The notes below the pieces were generated by a model, which was given only the letters and a program-made list of their open reading frames with translations, did not search any database and had not been told where the DNA came from. This document shows positions 52,331 through 61,118 of a stretch of DNA of 64,000 nucleotides, piece after piece (positions within the stretch are counted from its first letter, which is position 1; every line of letters starts with the position of its first letter). A program made the translations under genes and the position numbers. This stretch comes from RYN-111 sp963760125 (lineage in GTDB: Bacteria > Actinomycetota > Actinomycetes > Mycobacteriales > SCTD01): NCBI GenBank assembly GCA_963760125.1, contig CAVXBV010000010.1, positions 124,001 through 188,000 of the forward strand, in the 5' to 3' direction.

Positions 52331-53029
52331 ATGCAGGACCCGCAGCCCGCCCGTGTGCTCGTCGTCGACGACGACCCCGCCCTCGCCGAGATGCTCGGGA
52401 TCGTGCTGCGTGGAGAGGGCTACCAGCCGGCGTTCGTCGCCGACGGGGACGCCGCCCTCGGAGCGTTCCGGCGCGAGAAGCCTGACGTGGTGCTGCTCGA
52501 CCTCATGTTGCCGGGCACGGACGGCATCGAGGTGTGTCGGCAGATCCGTGCCGAGAGCGGCGTACCCATCATCATGCTCACCGCCAAGGGCGACACCAGC
52601 GACGTCGTGCTCGGCCTCGAGAGCGGTGCGGACGACTACGTGGTCAAGCCGTTCAAGCCCCGCGAGCTGGTGGCGCGCGTGCAGGCCCGGCTGCGGTCCC
52701 GTGACACCGAGCCGGAACTGCTGTCCATCGGCCCACCGGCGGACGCGGTGACGATCGACGTGCTCGGTCACGTCGTCATGCGCGACGAGACCCCGATCAG
52801 CCTCACGCCGCTGGAGTTCGACCTGCTGCTGGCGCTGGCCCGGCAGCCGAAGAAGGTCTTCACCCGCGAGGTGCTGCTCGAGCAGGTGTGGGGCTACCGG
52901 CACGCTGCCGACACCCGCCTGGTCAACGTGCACGTGCAGCGGCTGCGGGCCAAGGTCGAGCGTGACCCCGAGCGGCCCACGCTGGTCGTGACCGTGCGCG
53001 GGGTCGGCTACAAGGCGGGACTGGGCTGA
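52331..53029 (+). CDS. mtrA: MtrA response regulator
   Basis: The 232-aa OmpR-family regulator controls cell division, wall turnover and osmotic responses in actinobacteria. The receiver has the acid pocket VVDDDP, phospho-acceptor Asp57 (LLDLMLPGTDG), Thr in MLTAKG and Lys in YVVKPFKPRELVARVQ. The winged helix ends with VWGYRHAADTRLVNVHVQRLRAKVE and RGVGYKAG, close to mycobacterial MtrA. A GACGAT hexamer ends six bases before the ATG. mtrB follows with overlapping stop. Confidence 0.96.
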   Translation: MQDPQPARVLVVDDDPALAEMLGIVLRGEGYQPAFVADGDAALGAFRREKPDVVLLDLMLPGTDGIEVCRQIRAESGVPIIMLTAKGDTSDVVLGLESGADDYVVKPFKPRELVARVQARLRSRDTEPELLSIGPPADAVTIDVLGHVVMRDETPISLTPLEFDLLLALARQPKKVFTREVLLEQVWGYRHAADTRLVNVHVQRLRAKVERDPERPTLVVTVRGVGYKAGLG

Positions 53030-54585
53030 GCCCGCTGAACGCCGTACCAGCCCTGCTCAGAAGGCTGCTCCTGCGCGCGGCGCAGCGCTGGCGGCGTTCC
53101 CTGCAGGCCCGGGTCGTCGTCACCACGCTGGTCGTGAGCGGCGTGGTCGTCGGGCTGCTCGCGTCCCTGCTGCTCGGTCAGGTGGGGCGCGGCCTGGTCA
53201 GCGCCAAGACCCGCTCGGCGCTCGTCGAGACGCAGTCCGGGGTGACACAGGTGCAGCAGGAGGCCGACGCCGCTGCGGCCGCCTCGCCCGCCGCGCTCGA
53301 GGGCCGCCTGCAGGCCGTGGCGCTCAAGCTCGCGCAGCGCGGTCAGGGTGGCGACCAGTACGGCATCGCCCTCATCCCCTCCAGCGGACAGGCGAACGTC
53401 CTGCACTCCCAGCAGGTGGACCCGGCCGTGCTGCCCGCCGAGCTCAGCACCCGGCTCGACGAGCGGCCGGGACTGGCCTACCTGTACCGGGTCGACCGGG
53501 GGCACGACGAGCTCGTCGTCGGGGCCAACCTCACCACGACCCTGGGCCAGTACCGCCTCTACTACCTGTTCCCGCTGGACGCCGAGAACCAGACCTTGTC
53601 CCTGGTCCGCCGGACGTCCGCGGTCGCCGGCCTGCTGCTCGTGCTGCTCCTCGCGCTGATCGCCGGCCTGGTCACGCGGCAGGTCGTGCTCCCGGTGCGG
53701 ATGGCGGCGCGCACCGCCGAGCGCCTCGCGGACGGTCGGCTCGAGGAGCGGATGGCGGTGCGTGGCGAGGACGAGATCGCGCGGCTCGCCTCGACGTTCA
53801 ACGCGATGGCGGAGACGCTGCAGACGCAGATCCGTCAGCTCGAGGACCTGTCACGCGTGCAGCGCCGGTTCGTCTCCGACGTGACCCACGAGCTCCGCAC
53901 GCCGCTGACGACGGTGCGGATGGCCGCGGACGTCCTGCACGACGGCCGTCGGGACATGGCTCCGGCAGCGGCCAGGAGCGCCGAGCTGCTGCAGGCTGAG
54001 CTCGGCCGGTTCGAGGAGCTGCTCGCCGAGCTGCTCGAGATCTCGCGGTACGACGCCGGTGCCGCCGCGCTCGAAGCCGAGCGACTCGACCTGGTGCCGC
54101 TGGTGCACCGGGTGCTGTCGGCGACGCAGCCGCTCGCCGACCGCAAGGGGAGCGCGCTCCGGGTGCACAGCACCGGGCAGGTGCTGGCCGAGGTGGACCA
54201 CGTGCGCGTCGAACGCGTCGTCCGCAACCTCATCGTCAACGCCGTCGAGCACGGGGAGGGCCAGCCCATCGACGTGACCGTCGCGTCCGGGGACGGCGTC
54301 GTCGCGGTCCTCGTCCGTGACCGCGGGGTCGGGTTGCGTCCGGGAGAGGCGGGGCTGGTGTTCACCCGGTTCTGGCGCGGAGACCCGTCCCGGGCTCGCA
54401 ACACCGGTGGCACGGGGCTGGGGCTGGCGATCGCCCTCGAGGACGCCCGCCTGCACGGGGGAACCCTGCAGGCGTGGGGAGCGCCCGGTCGCGGAGCGGC
54501 CTTCCGGCTCACGCTGCCCACGTCGCCGGGTGGGCCGCTGAGGGACAGCCCGCTGCCGCTGCGCCCGGTGGAGGTGTCGCCGTGA
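53026..54585 (+). CDS. mtrB: MtrB sensor histidine kinase (likely CTG start)
   Basis: The 519-aa kinase phosphorylates MtrA. It has a basic cytoplasmic N-tail (LLRAAQRWRRSLQAR), TM1, an extracytoplasmic sensor, TM2 near residue 200, a HAMP domain, H-box DVTHELRTPLTTV, N-box RNLIVNAVEHG, and G-boxes DRGVGL and GGTGLGLAI. Between the upstream in-frame stop at 52963 and GTG 53134 there is no ATG, GTG or TTG. Starting at GTG 53134 would cut TM1 and lose the basic tail. CTG 53026 overlaps the mtrA stop as CTGA, the same coupling as its neighbours, so it is my choice. CTG 53035 is possible. Confidence 0.85.
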   Translation: MSPLNAVPALLRRLLLRAAQRWRRSLQARVVVTTLVVSGVVVGLLASLLLGQVGRGLVSAKTRSALVETQSGVTQVQQEADAAAAASPAALEGRLQAVALKLAQRGQGGDQYGIALIPSSGQANVLHSQQVDPAVLPAELSTRLDERPGLAYLYRVDRGHDELVVGANLTTTLGQYRLYYLFPLDAENQTLSLVRRTSAVAGLLLVLLLALIAGLVTRQVVLPVRMAARTAERLADGRLEERMAVRGEDEIARLASTFNAMAETLQTQIRQLEDLSRVQRRFVSDVTHELRTPLTTVRMAADVLHDGRRDMAPAAARSAELLQAELGRFEELLAELLEISRYDAGAAALEAERLDLVPLVHRVLSATQPLADRKGSALRVHSTGQVLAEVDHVRVERVVRNLIVNAVEHGEGQPIDVTVASGDGVVAVLVRDRGVGLRPGEAGLVFTRFWRGDPSRARNTGGTGLGLAIALEDARLHGGTLQAWGAPGRGAAFRLTLPTSPGGPLRDSPLPLRPVEVSP

Positions 54586-56267
54586 GGCGCACCCTGCCTG
54601 CCCTGCTCGTGTCGCTGCTGCTCTCCGCCTGCTCGCTGCCGCTCCCGAACGGCGTGCGGGGGACGGACGGCGTCCAGGCCGAACCGAAGCGCGACGGCGA
54701 GGTGCTGCAGGTCAAGCCCCCGGGGTGGCAGGAGGGCCAGTCGCCTCAGCAGGTCGTCACCGGTTTCCTCCAGGCGCAGGCCAACGCCGACGCGGACCAC
54801 GCCATCGCCCGCTCCTTCCTGACGCGGTCGGCCGCGGAGGCCTGGGACGACACGGTGCAGGTGCAGGTGTACGACCTGCCCAGCCAGACGATCAAGGAGG
54901 AGAAGTCCGGGGAGAAGGGGCCGGACACCGAGAAGTCGGTGACCGTCACCGCGCAGGTGATCGGGCTGATCGGCAGCGACGGTCGCTACACGCCGCAGGA
55001 CCTCACGACACAAGAGGACTACCGGCTCGAACGCGTCGACGGGGACTGGCGGTTGTCCTCGGTGCCGTCCGGCTTGCGTCTCACCGCTGCGGATCGGGCC
55101 CGGTCCTACCCCCCCTTCACCGTCTTCCACGTCATCCGCACGCCGGTCCCGACCCAGCAGCGCCTGGTCCCGGAGCGCGTCTTCCTGGCCTCCGGACCCG
55201 GTCTCCCGGCTCGGCTGGTCGAGCGGTCGTTGCGCCGTCCCTCCGGTGCTCTCGCCGACACCGTCGTGGACCGTGCCGGGGTGGAGGTGCGCAGCGTCCG
55301 CGCCGACAGCGCCGGGGTCGTGTCGGTGGACCTCGGTCCGGAAGTGAACGGCCTGACCCCGGAGGCCCGGCGCGGCCTGTCCGCTCAGCTGGTGTGGACC
55401 CTGCGCAACCTCGGGACGACCTTCAGCGGGATGCGGCTGCTCGCGGCCGGACAGCCCTTGCGGGTCCCGGGTGAGGACGCGGTGCAGGACGACCAGTCCT
55501 GGGACTCCTTCGACCCCAGCGGTCTTCCCGTCGACGTGCCCTTCCTCTCCGTCGATCGCCGCCGCCTGACCACGTCGCCCGGGCTCGTCCTGGGGGAGAC
55601 GGGCACCGTCGACGACGTGGCGCTCGCTCCCGACGCTTCGGCGCTCGCGCTCCTGAGCGGTCGGTCGGAGGGGCCGGTGACCGTGCGGATCGGGGCGCCT
55701 GCCGGTCCGACGTACGACGAGGTGCTCCGCGCACCGGGGCTGGCCGCGCCGTCGTACGGCTCCGGCTGGCGCGGGCTGTGGATGATCCGCGACGGCCGGG
55801 ACCTGGTGCTGCTGCCGACCGGTCGCCGAGCTCTGGTGCAGATCCCGATCACCGGCGGGATGCCACCTGGCGACGTGACCGCGCTGGCGGTCTCGAGGGA
55901 CGGCACGCACGTGGCCGTCGTGGTGGCCGAGCGGTTGTTCGTCGGCGTGGTCGTCGGCGCCGGCACCTCCGCGCGCGTGGTCGAACTCGTCGCGCTGCTG
56001 CCCGAGGCGGTGGTGGACGACGTCGCCTGGACCTCGGGGACAGAGCTCACCCTCGTCGGACACGTCGCGGGGAGCGCTTCTCAGCTGCTCCGGGTGGCCA
56101 TCGACGGGTCGGCGCTCGAGAACCTCAACACGGCCGCTCGCCTGCCCGAGGCCGTCGCAGCCTCGCCGGCAGGGGTGCTGTTCACCTCTGGAGGGGTCGT
56201 CTACAGCTACACCGGCCGCAACCCGACGCGGATCGTCGCGGGTTCGGTCGCCACCTACCCCGGCTGA
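54582..56267 (+). CDS. lpqB: LpqB lipoprotein (MtrB-associated)
   Basis: The 561-aa lipoprotein has a lipobox LLSAC (Cys17), a GerMN-type domain in the middle (RLVPERVFLASGPGLPARLVERSLRRPSG region) and a C-terminal beta-propeller-like region (VDDVALAPDASALALLSG, VTALAVSRDGTHVAVV). In mycobacteria LpqB binds the MtrB sensor and tunes MtrA phosphorylation. The GTG overlaps the mtrB stop (GTGA), giving the conserved mtrA-mtrB-lpqB operon. Confidence 0.95.
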   Translation: MRRTLPALLVSLLLSACSLPLPNGVRGTDGVQAEPKRDGEVLQVKPPGWQEGQSPQQVVTGFLQAQANADADHAIARSFLTRSAAEAWDDTVQVQVYDLPSQTIKEEKSGEKGPDTEKSVTVTAQVIGLIGSDGRYTPQDLTTQEDYRLERVDGDWRLSSVPSGLRLTAADRARSYPPFTVFHVIRTPVPTQQRLVPERVFLASGPGLPARLVERSLRRPSGALADTVVDRAGVEVRSVRADSAGVVSVDLGPEVNGLTPEARRGLSAQLVWTLRNLGTTFSGMRLLAAGQPLRVPGEDAVQDDQSWDSFDPSGLPVDVPFLSVDRRRLTTSPGLVLGETGTVDDVALAPDASALALLSGRSEGPVTVRIGAPAGPTYDEVLRAPGLAAPSYGSGWRGLWMIRDGRDLVLLPTGRRALVQIPITGGMPPGDVTALAVSRDGTHVAVVVAERLFVGVVVGAGTSARVVELVALLPEAVVDDVAWTSGTELTLVGHVAGSASQLLRVAIDGSALENLNTAARLPEAVAASPAGVLFTSGGVVYSYTGRNPTRIVAGSVATYPG

Positions 56268-56321
56268 ACCTCGTCCACAGGGGCCCCAGCACGAAGGACG
56301 AAGGCGCGCGACCCTCAGCGC

Positions 56322-56984
56322 GTGCCTGCCTCGCTGCTCCCCGCGTTGCTCGACCTGGTGCTGCCCCGGACCTGCTCCGGGTGCGGCGCGCCGGGCCGGC
56401 TGCTCTGCGCGCGGTGCGCCGCGTTGCTCGGCGCCGACCCGCTCGGGCCGGTCTCTCCGCGTCCGTGCCCGCCCGGGCTGCCGCCGGTCCGTGCTTTCGC
56501 GCCGTACGGCGGTCCGGTGCAGCAGCTGCTGCTCGCCCACAAGGAGCGCGGCGCCCTCGGCCTCACCCGGCCGCTGGGCGCCGCCCTTGGGCGGACCCTC
56601 GCCGAGGTCACCGGCCCCGTCCTGCTGTGCCCGGTCCCGAGCTCCCGCGGTGTCGTCCGAGCCCGCGGCCACGACCACGCCGGGCGGCTCGCGCGCGCCG
56701 CGGCGGAGGACCTGCGGCGCCGCGGCGCCGTCGTGCGCGCTGTCGGCCTCCTGCGTCCGGCGCGAGCGGTCGCGGACCAAGCCGGCCTGACCGCCGCGCA
56801 GCGGGCCGCCAACCTGACAGGTGCGCTCCGGGCCGTCGGGGAGCCGGGGCCGCCGGTCGTGCTCGTCGACGACGTCGTCACGACCGGGGCCACGCTCGTC
56901 GAGGCGACCCGGGCCCTGCAGGAGCGGGGCCATCGGGTCGTGGGGGCCGCCGTCGTGGCGGCGACCGTCCGGCGACAGGCATGA
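56322..56984 (+). CDS. ComF-family phosphoribosyltransferase-like protein
   Basis: The 220-aa protein has an N-terminal zinc finger (CSGCGAPGRLLCARC, two Cys-x2-Cys pairs) and a type I phosphoribosyltransferase domain with the PRPP loop VVLVDDVVTTGATL. ComF is needed for DNA uptake in naturally competent bacteria, but in actinobacteria its role is unknown. It follows lpqB as in Mycobacterium (Rv3242c). The GTG start is supported by the family's LLDLVLPRTC beginning. Confidence 0.88.
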   Translation: MPASLLPALLDLVLPRTCSGCGAPGRLLCARCAALLGADPLGPVSPRPCPPGLPPVRAFAPYGGPVQQLLLAHKERGALGLTRPLGAALGRTLAEVTGPVLLCPVPSSRGVVRARGHDHAGRLARAAAEDLRRRGAVVRAVGLLRPARAVADQAGLTAAQRAANLTGALRAVGEPGPPVVLVDDVVTTGATLVEATRALQERGHRVVGAAVVAATVRRQA

Positions 56985-57155
56985 CCCATTCGGGCGTCAC
57001 CCCTTCTCCCCGGGCAGGTTCGGGGTTACGGTCAGGACAGGTGCTGTCAGGCACCCGCAGGCGCCGCCCTCAGGGGCAGTCGAGGCGAAGGAGGTCTGCA
57101 CCACCGCTGTGTCTCAGCGGGGCGTCAGCACTCGATCGCACACGAGGAGAACCGC

Positions 57156-57776
57156 GTGGACATCGTCGTCAAGGGCCGCAACGTCGAGGTTCCGGAGCAC
57201 TTCCGGCAGCACGTCCAGGACAAGCTCGCACCGTCCGAACGCCTCGATCCCCGCGTCTACCACGTCGACGTCGAGCTGTTCCACGAGAAGAACCCACGAC
57301 AGTCCGCGCAGGCGCAGCGCGTGGAGATCACCGTCCGGGGCAAGGGCCCGGTGATTCGCGCGGAGGCGTCCGCGGACACGTTCTACGCCGCGCTCGATGC
57401 GGCCACGCTCAAGCTCGAAGCCCGACTGCGCAAGAGCCACGACCGTCGTCGCGTTCACCACGGGCTGCGGACCCCCGCCTCCGCCGGTGAGTTCGCCGCC
57501 TCGCTGAACGCCTCGGCCGAACCCGTCGGGGACGTAGCCGTCCTCGATCCGGAGGACCAGGTCTCCGACGACGACACCGACAGCCTCGTGGTGCGCGACA
57601 AGACGCACGAGGCGATCCCGATGACCACGACCGAGGCGTTGCACGAGATGGAACTGGTCGGCCACGACTTCTTCTTGTTCGCCGACAAGGAGAACGGGCT
57701 GCCCAGCGTCGTCTACCGCCGGCACGGCTACGACTACGGCGTGATCCGCCTCTCTGGTGGTCTCACGGTCGACTGA
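57156..57776 (+). CDS. hpf: Ribosome hibernation promoting factor, long form
   Basis: The 206-aa protein binds idle 70S ribosomes and, being the long form, pairs them into 100S dimers. The N-terminal S30AE domain (MDIVVKGRNVEVPEHFRQHV, ... KLEARLRKSHDRRRVHHG) occupies about residues 1-105. After a variable linker comes the dimerisation domain (ALHEMELVGHDFFLFADKEN, YRRHGYDYGVIRL). GAGGAGA at good spacing fixes the GTG start. The 171-bp upstream gap (56985-57155) holds no gene, only weak hairpins. Confidence 0.95.
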   Translation: MDIVVKGRNVEVPEHFRQHVQDKLAPSERLDPRVYHVDVELFHEKNPRQSAQAQRVEITVRGKGPVIRAEASADTFYAALDAATLKLEARLRKSHDRRRVHHGLRTPASAGEFAASLNASAEPVGDVAVLDPEDQVSDDDTDSLVVRDKTHEAIPMTTTEALHEMELVGHDFFLFADKENGLPSVVYRRHGYDYGVIRLSGGLTVD

Positions 57777-57786
57777 GTGGTCCGAC

Positions 57787-57933
57787 CGGGTGAGTGCTTC
57801 CTGGTCACCCGTGCGGGTGAGTGGCCGTGTCGATCCTGTCGATACGGCGCGACCGGCAGGTGGCCGTGCGATGATCAGGGGGCCTCACCCGCTCGGACCC
57901 CCTCCTTTGTGGCCAGGGGTCGCTCACCCGCAC
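57787..57933. promoter_or_regulatory. Repeated CGGGTGAG boxes in the leader of the response-regulator gene
   Basis: CGGGTGAGTG occurs directly at 57787-57796 and 57814-57823, and its reverse complement CTCACCCG at 57884-57891 and 57923-57930. The 11-mer GTGCGGGTGAG (57811-57821) matches inversely at 57923-57933. Four copies in 150 bp between hpf and a LuxR-type regulator look like binding sites, possibly autoregulatory. Confidence 0.5.
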
Positions 57934-57949
57934 CACGCTGGAGGTCCCT

Positions 57950-58663
57950 TTGAGTGACCAGCCCTCGGCTGGACCGACCGCCCTGACGGGTCTCATCCCC
58001 GTCGAGCCGATCCGGGTCCTCGTCGTCGACGACCACGCCCTGTTCCGGCGGGGGTTGCAGATGGTCCTCGAGCAGGAGCCCGACATCGAGGTCGTCGGCG
58101 AGGCCGGGGACGGCGCCGAGGCGGTCGAGCAGGCCGCCGAGATGCTGCCGGACATCGTGCTGATGGACGTCCGGATGCCCAAGCGCGGTGGCATCGATGC
58201 GTGCGCGGCGATCCACGCCGCGGTCCCGTCCGCCAAGATCATCATGCTGACGATCTCGGACGAGGAAGCAGATCTGTACGACGCCATCAAGGCCGGAGCG
58301 ATGGGATACCTGCTGAAGGAGATCTCCATCGAGGAGGTCGCCTCCGCGATCCGCGCCGTCAACGGCGGCCAGTCGCTGATCAGCCCGTCGATGGCCTCCA
58401 AGCTGCTCACCGAGTTCGCCGCGATGGTGAAGAAGACCGACGAGCGCCAGCAGGTCCCGACGCCTCGTCTGACCGACCGCGAGATGGAGGTCCTCAAGCT
58501 CGTCGCGAAGGGCCTCAACAACCGCGACATCGCCAAGCAGCTGTTCATCAGCGAGAACACCGTGAAGAACCACATCCGCAACATCCTGGAGAAGCTGCAG
58601 CTGCACTCCCGGATGGAGGCGGTCGTCTACGCCGTCCGCGAGAAGCTGCTCGAGATCACCTGA
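57950..58663 (+). CDS. NarL/LuxR-family response regulator
   Basis: The 237-aa regulator has a receiver domain (VLVVDDHALFRRGL; phospho-acceptor Asp near residue 73 in VLMDVRMPKRGG; Thr in MLTISDEE; Lys in YLLKEIS) and a LuxR-type HTH (LTDREMEVLKLVAKGLNNRDIAKQLFISE, NTVKNHIRNILEKLQLHSR in sequence). It has no adjacent kinase, so it may be an orphan or be served by another kinase. The TTG start has GGAGG just upstream. This regulator lies between hpf and secA in Streptomyces as well. Confidence 0.9.
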   Translation: MSDQPSAGPTALTGLIPVEPIRVLVVDDHALFRRGLQMVLEQEPDIEVVGEAGDGAEAVEQAAEMLPDIVLMDVRMPKRGGIDACAAIHAAVPSAKIIMLTISDEEADLYDAIKAGAMGYLLKEISIEEVASAIRAVNGGQSLISPSMASKLLTEFAAMVKKTDERQQVPTPRLTDREMEVLKLVAKGLNNRDIAKQLFISENTVKNHIRNILEKLQLHSRMEAVVYAVREKLLEIT

Positions 58664-58687
58664 CCTGCCGTACCTGCTGCACGTCGT

Positions 58688-58714
58688 GAGGGCCGTCCCG
58701 CTGGGGCGGCCCTT
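58688..58714. terminator. Hairpin between convergent response-regulator genes
   Basis: AGGGCCGTCCC (58689-58699) pairs with GGGGCGGCCCT (58703-58713) with one G-T pair. The flanking genes converge, so the hairpin can serve both. Confidence 0.7.
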
Positions 58715-58752
58715 CGCGTTGGGTGCCGCCGTGCGACGACCGCGAGCCCTCG

Positions 58753-59373
58753 TCAGTCGAGGGAGCGGCCCTCGGCCCAGCGGGATAGCTCGCGGCGGTT
58801 GCTGAGCTGCAGCTTGCGCAAGACCGCCGACGCGTGCGTCTCGACCGTCTTGAGCGAGATGAACAGCTCGGCGGCGATCTCCTTGTAGGCGTAGCCGCGG
58901 GCCAGCAGGCGCAGGACCTCCCGCTCCCGGGCGGTCAGCCGGTCGAGCTCCTCGTCGACGACCGGCGTCTCGGAGCGGAACGCGTCGAGCACGAAGCCGG
59001 CCAGCCGCGGGGAGAACACCGCATCCCCTTCGGCGACCCGCTCCACGGCGTCGACCAGGTCGTCCGCACCGATGGACTTCGTGACGTAGCCGCGGGCGCC
59101 CGCGCGGATCACCGCGATGACGTCCTCCGCCGCGTCGGAGACCGACAGCGCCAGGAACCGCGACGGCCCGTGGCACCCGGCGATCACGGCCTGCCCGCCG
59201 CCGTCCGGCAGGTGAACGTCCAGCAGCACCACCTGCGGCTGCAGTCGGTCCACGATCGCGATCGCCTCGGCGACCGACGCCGCCTCGCCGACGACGTCGA
59301 CCTGCCCACCGATCTCGGCCCGCACACCGGTGCGGAACATCCGGTGGTCGTCCACCAGCACGACGCTGATCAT
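58753..59373 (-). CDS. NarL/LuxR-family response regulator of the PspC kinase
   Basis: The 206-aa regulator has acid pocket VLVDDHRMFR, phospho-acceptor Asp52 (VVLLDVHLPDGG) and a LuxR-type HTH (LTAREREVLRLLARGYAYKEIA, LFISLKTVETHASAVLRKL). Its ATG overlaps the kinase gene stop by 4 bp, so this is a classical pair in one operon. Likely controls envelope-stress genes, judging by the PspC domains around it. Confidence 0.93.
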   Translation of the reverse strand: MISVVLVDDHRMFRTGVRAEIGGQVDVVGEAASVAEAIAIVDRLQPQVVLLDVHLPDGGGQAVIAGCHGPSRFLALSVSDAAEDVIAVIRAGARGYVTKSIGADDLVDAVERVAEGDAVFSPRLAGFVLDAFRSETPVVDEELDRLTAREREVLRLLARGYAYKEIAAELFISLKTVETHASAVLRKLQLSNRRELSRWAEGRSLD

Positions 59374-60536
59374 CGCGGCAGCTCCACCCTGACCTCGGTC
59401 CCGTCGCCGGGCGCCGACCGCACCGTCGCCCGGCCCGCGTGCCGTGCCATCCGGCCGTGCACCGACCCCGACAGCCCGTGGCGGTCGGCGGGGACGGCCG
59501 AGGGGTCGAAGCCGACGCCGCGGTCCCGGACGAACACCGACACCAGCGCCGGCTCGACCTCGGCGTAGACGTCGACGAGGGGCGCACCCGAGTGGCGGGC
59601 CGCGTTGACGACGGCCTCACGCGTCGCGGCCACCAGCGCGGTGACCCGCTCGTCGAGCGGCAGGTCCCCGACGACCACGACCTCGACCGGCACCTCGTGC
59701 AGCTCCTCGACCTCGGCAGCCACCGCCTCCAACGCGGCGGACAGGCTGCCCTCGCCCGGGCGCCGGGCGTAGAGCCACGTCCGCAGCTCGCGCTCCTGGC
59801 TGCGGGCCAGCCGCGCGACCTCGGCCGGAGAGCCCGCCGCCTTCTGGATCAGGGTCAGCGTCTGCAGCACCGAGTCGTGCAGGTGCGCAGCGAGCTCCGC
59901 GCGCTCCTGCGAGCGGATCCGCTCGCGCCGCTCCCTAGCCAGGTCGCTCGACATCGTCACCCACCAAGGACTGGAGAGCAGGGCCAGTCCGACGACCACG
60001 ACGACCGTCGACAGCAGGCCGGCCCGTGCCACGGCGAGCTGGCCGCGCGAGGCCAGGAAGCCCACCAGTCCGATGAGCAGGAGCGCGGCGCCTCCGGTGA
60101 GGCGCGCGACTCCCCAGCGCGAACCGGTCGCCGTACGCCGCCAGCGCTCCCGCTGGGCCACGTCGGCCTGCTGCCACACCAGCGCCACGCCCGCGACGAT
60201 GAGCAGCAGCGGCGCCACCGTCGCTCCTCCGGGCAGCAGCCCCAGGGGAAGCAGCGTGGCCGCGGCGACGAGAGCCACGGTGACCAGGCCGAGCAGGAGC
60301 CACCGCCCCTGCCGATCGGCGCGGACCTCCTCGCCGTCCGCCTGCGGCAGGAAGACCCAGAAGATGGCGTACGTCGCGATACCCAGGCCGCTGGCGGCGA
60401 CGAGGACCACGAAGGCGAGGCGTACGGCGAGCACCGGCAGCCCGATGAGGTCGGCCAACCCGCCCGCGACGCCGGCGACGACGCGGCCATCGGTCACTCG
60501 CCGCAGGCGGTGGTGGGGAAGCGGCTGCACGGTCAC
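59370..60536 (-). CDS. PspC-domain sensor histidine kinase
   Basis: The 388-aa protein starts with a PspC domain (RLRRVTDGRVVAGVAGGLADLIGLPVLAVRLAFVVL) containing one helix, then several more membrane helices. The C-terminal NarX/DesK-type kinase follows: HisKA_3 AHLHDSVLQTLTLIQKAAG with the phosphorylated His, N-box EAVVNAARHSGA, and G-box DRGVGFDPSAVPADRHG. Its fusion of PspC to kinase suggests envelope-stress sensing. GTG 60536 is chosen since GATGCT ends six bases before; a GTG at 60617 overlaps the upstream gene. Confidence 0.9.
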   Translation of the reverse strand: MTVQPLPHHRLRRVTDGRVVAGVAGGLADLIGLPVLAVRLAFVVLVAASGLGIATYAIFWVFLPQADGEEVRADRQGRWLLLGLVTVALVAAATLLPLGLLPGGATVAPLLLIVAGVALVWQQADVAQRERWRRTATGSRWGVARLTGGAALLLIGLVGFLASRGQLAVARAGLLSTVVVVVGLALLSSPWWVTMSSDLARERRERIRSQERAELAAHLHDSVLQTLTLIQKAAGSPAEVARLARSQERELRTWLYARRPGEGSLSAALEAVAAEVEELHEVPVEVVVVGDLPLDERVTALVAATREAVVNAARHSGAPLVDVYAEVEPALVSVFVRDRGVGFDPSAVPADRHGLSGSVHGRMARHAGRATVRSAPGDGTEVRVELPR

Positions 60537-60594
60537 CCTGTCAGCATCCCGCCTGGGCGCGGCCCCGTCCTCAGGGGTGGACCCTGAGACGGGC

Positions 60595-61038
60595 TCAGGA
60601 GCGTTCGAGGACCTCACGGATCCGCGCGGCGAGCTCGAGATGGGCCAACCGGCCCTGGCGCTGCGCCAGTCCGAACAGCGGCGCGGGTGCGGTGAGGACG
60701 ACGTCGACGGACAGTCGGACCGTGCCGTCGCCCAGGTCCGCCAACCGGGTGGTGTTGCGAACGGTCGTCCGCGGCCGTTGGCGCGCCACCGTCTCGAGCA
60801 GGTGATCGGTGACGGTCAGGACGTCTGCCACGTAGGTGATCCGAACGCTCAGCGGACCGAACCGCAGGCGGTCGGTGATGGCCCACCGCTGCAGCACGCC
60901 TGGCGGTGCGGGCTGCGGCCGGACGTCGATGATCAGCGGGTGGAGCTCGCCCTGACGGGTGAGGTCCGACAGCAGGGCGTGCGCATCCTGCAGTCGGCAG
61001 CGCGCCACGATCTCGTAGTCCCATCCGCCGGTGCGCAC
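60595..61038 (-). CDS. SRPBCC-fold protein
   Basis: The 147-aa protein has the SRPBCC/polyketide-cyclase-like profile: GWDYEIVARCRLQDAHALLSD at the start, RWAITDRLRFGPLSVRITYV strands, and a long C-terminal helix (RLAHLELAARIREVLER). These proteins bind hydrophobic ligands or lipids; here the ligand is unknown. GTG 61038 follows TAGGGT by eight bases. It precedes the PspC kinase gene on the same strand by 58 bp and is divergent from the PspC-LiaF-like gene. Confidence 0.78.
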   Translation of the reverse strand: MRTGGWDYEIVARCRLQDAHALLSDLTRQGELHPLIIDVRPQPAPPGVLQRWAITDRLRFGPLSVRITYVADVLTVTDHLLETVARQRPRTTVRNTTRLADLGDGTVRLSVDVVLTAPAPLFGLAQRQGRLAHLELAARIREVLERS

Positions 61039-61046
61039 GATCGCAG

Positions 61047-61052
61047 ACCCTA
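61047..61052 (-). promoter_or_regulatory. -10 element (TAGGGT) of the SRPBCC gene
   Basis: On the minus strand TAGGGT ends eight bases before the GTG at 61038; no Shine-Dalgarno sequence is seen. Confidence 0.5.
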
Positions 61053-61118
61053 GCCCTGAGAGGAAGACCAGGGTTGCGCCCCGATGCGCCCGACCCTGCG
61101 ACCCGCCACGGTGGACCC

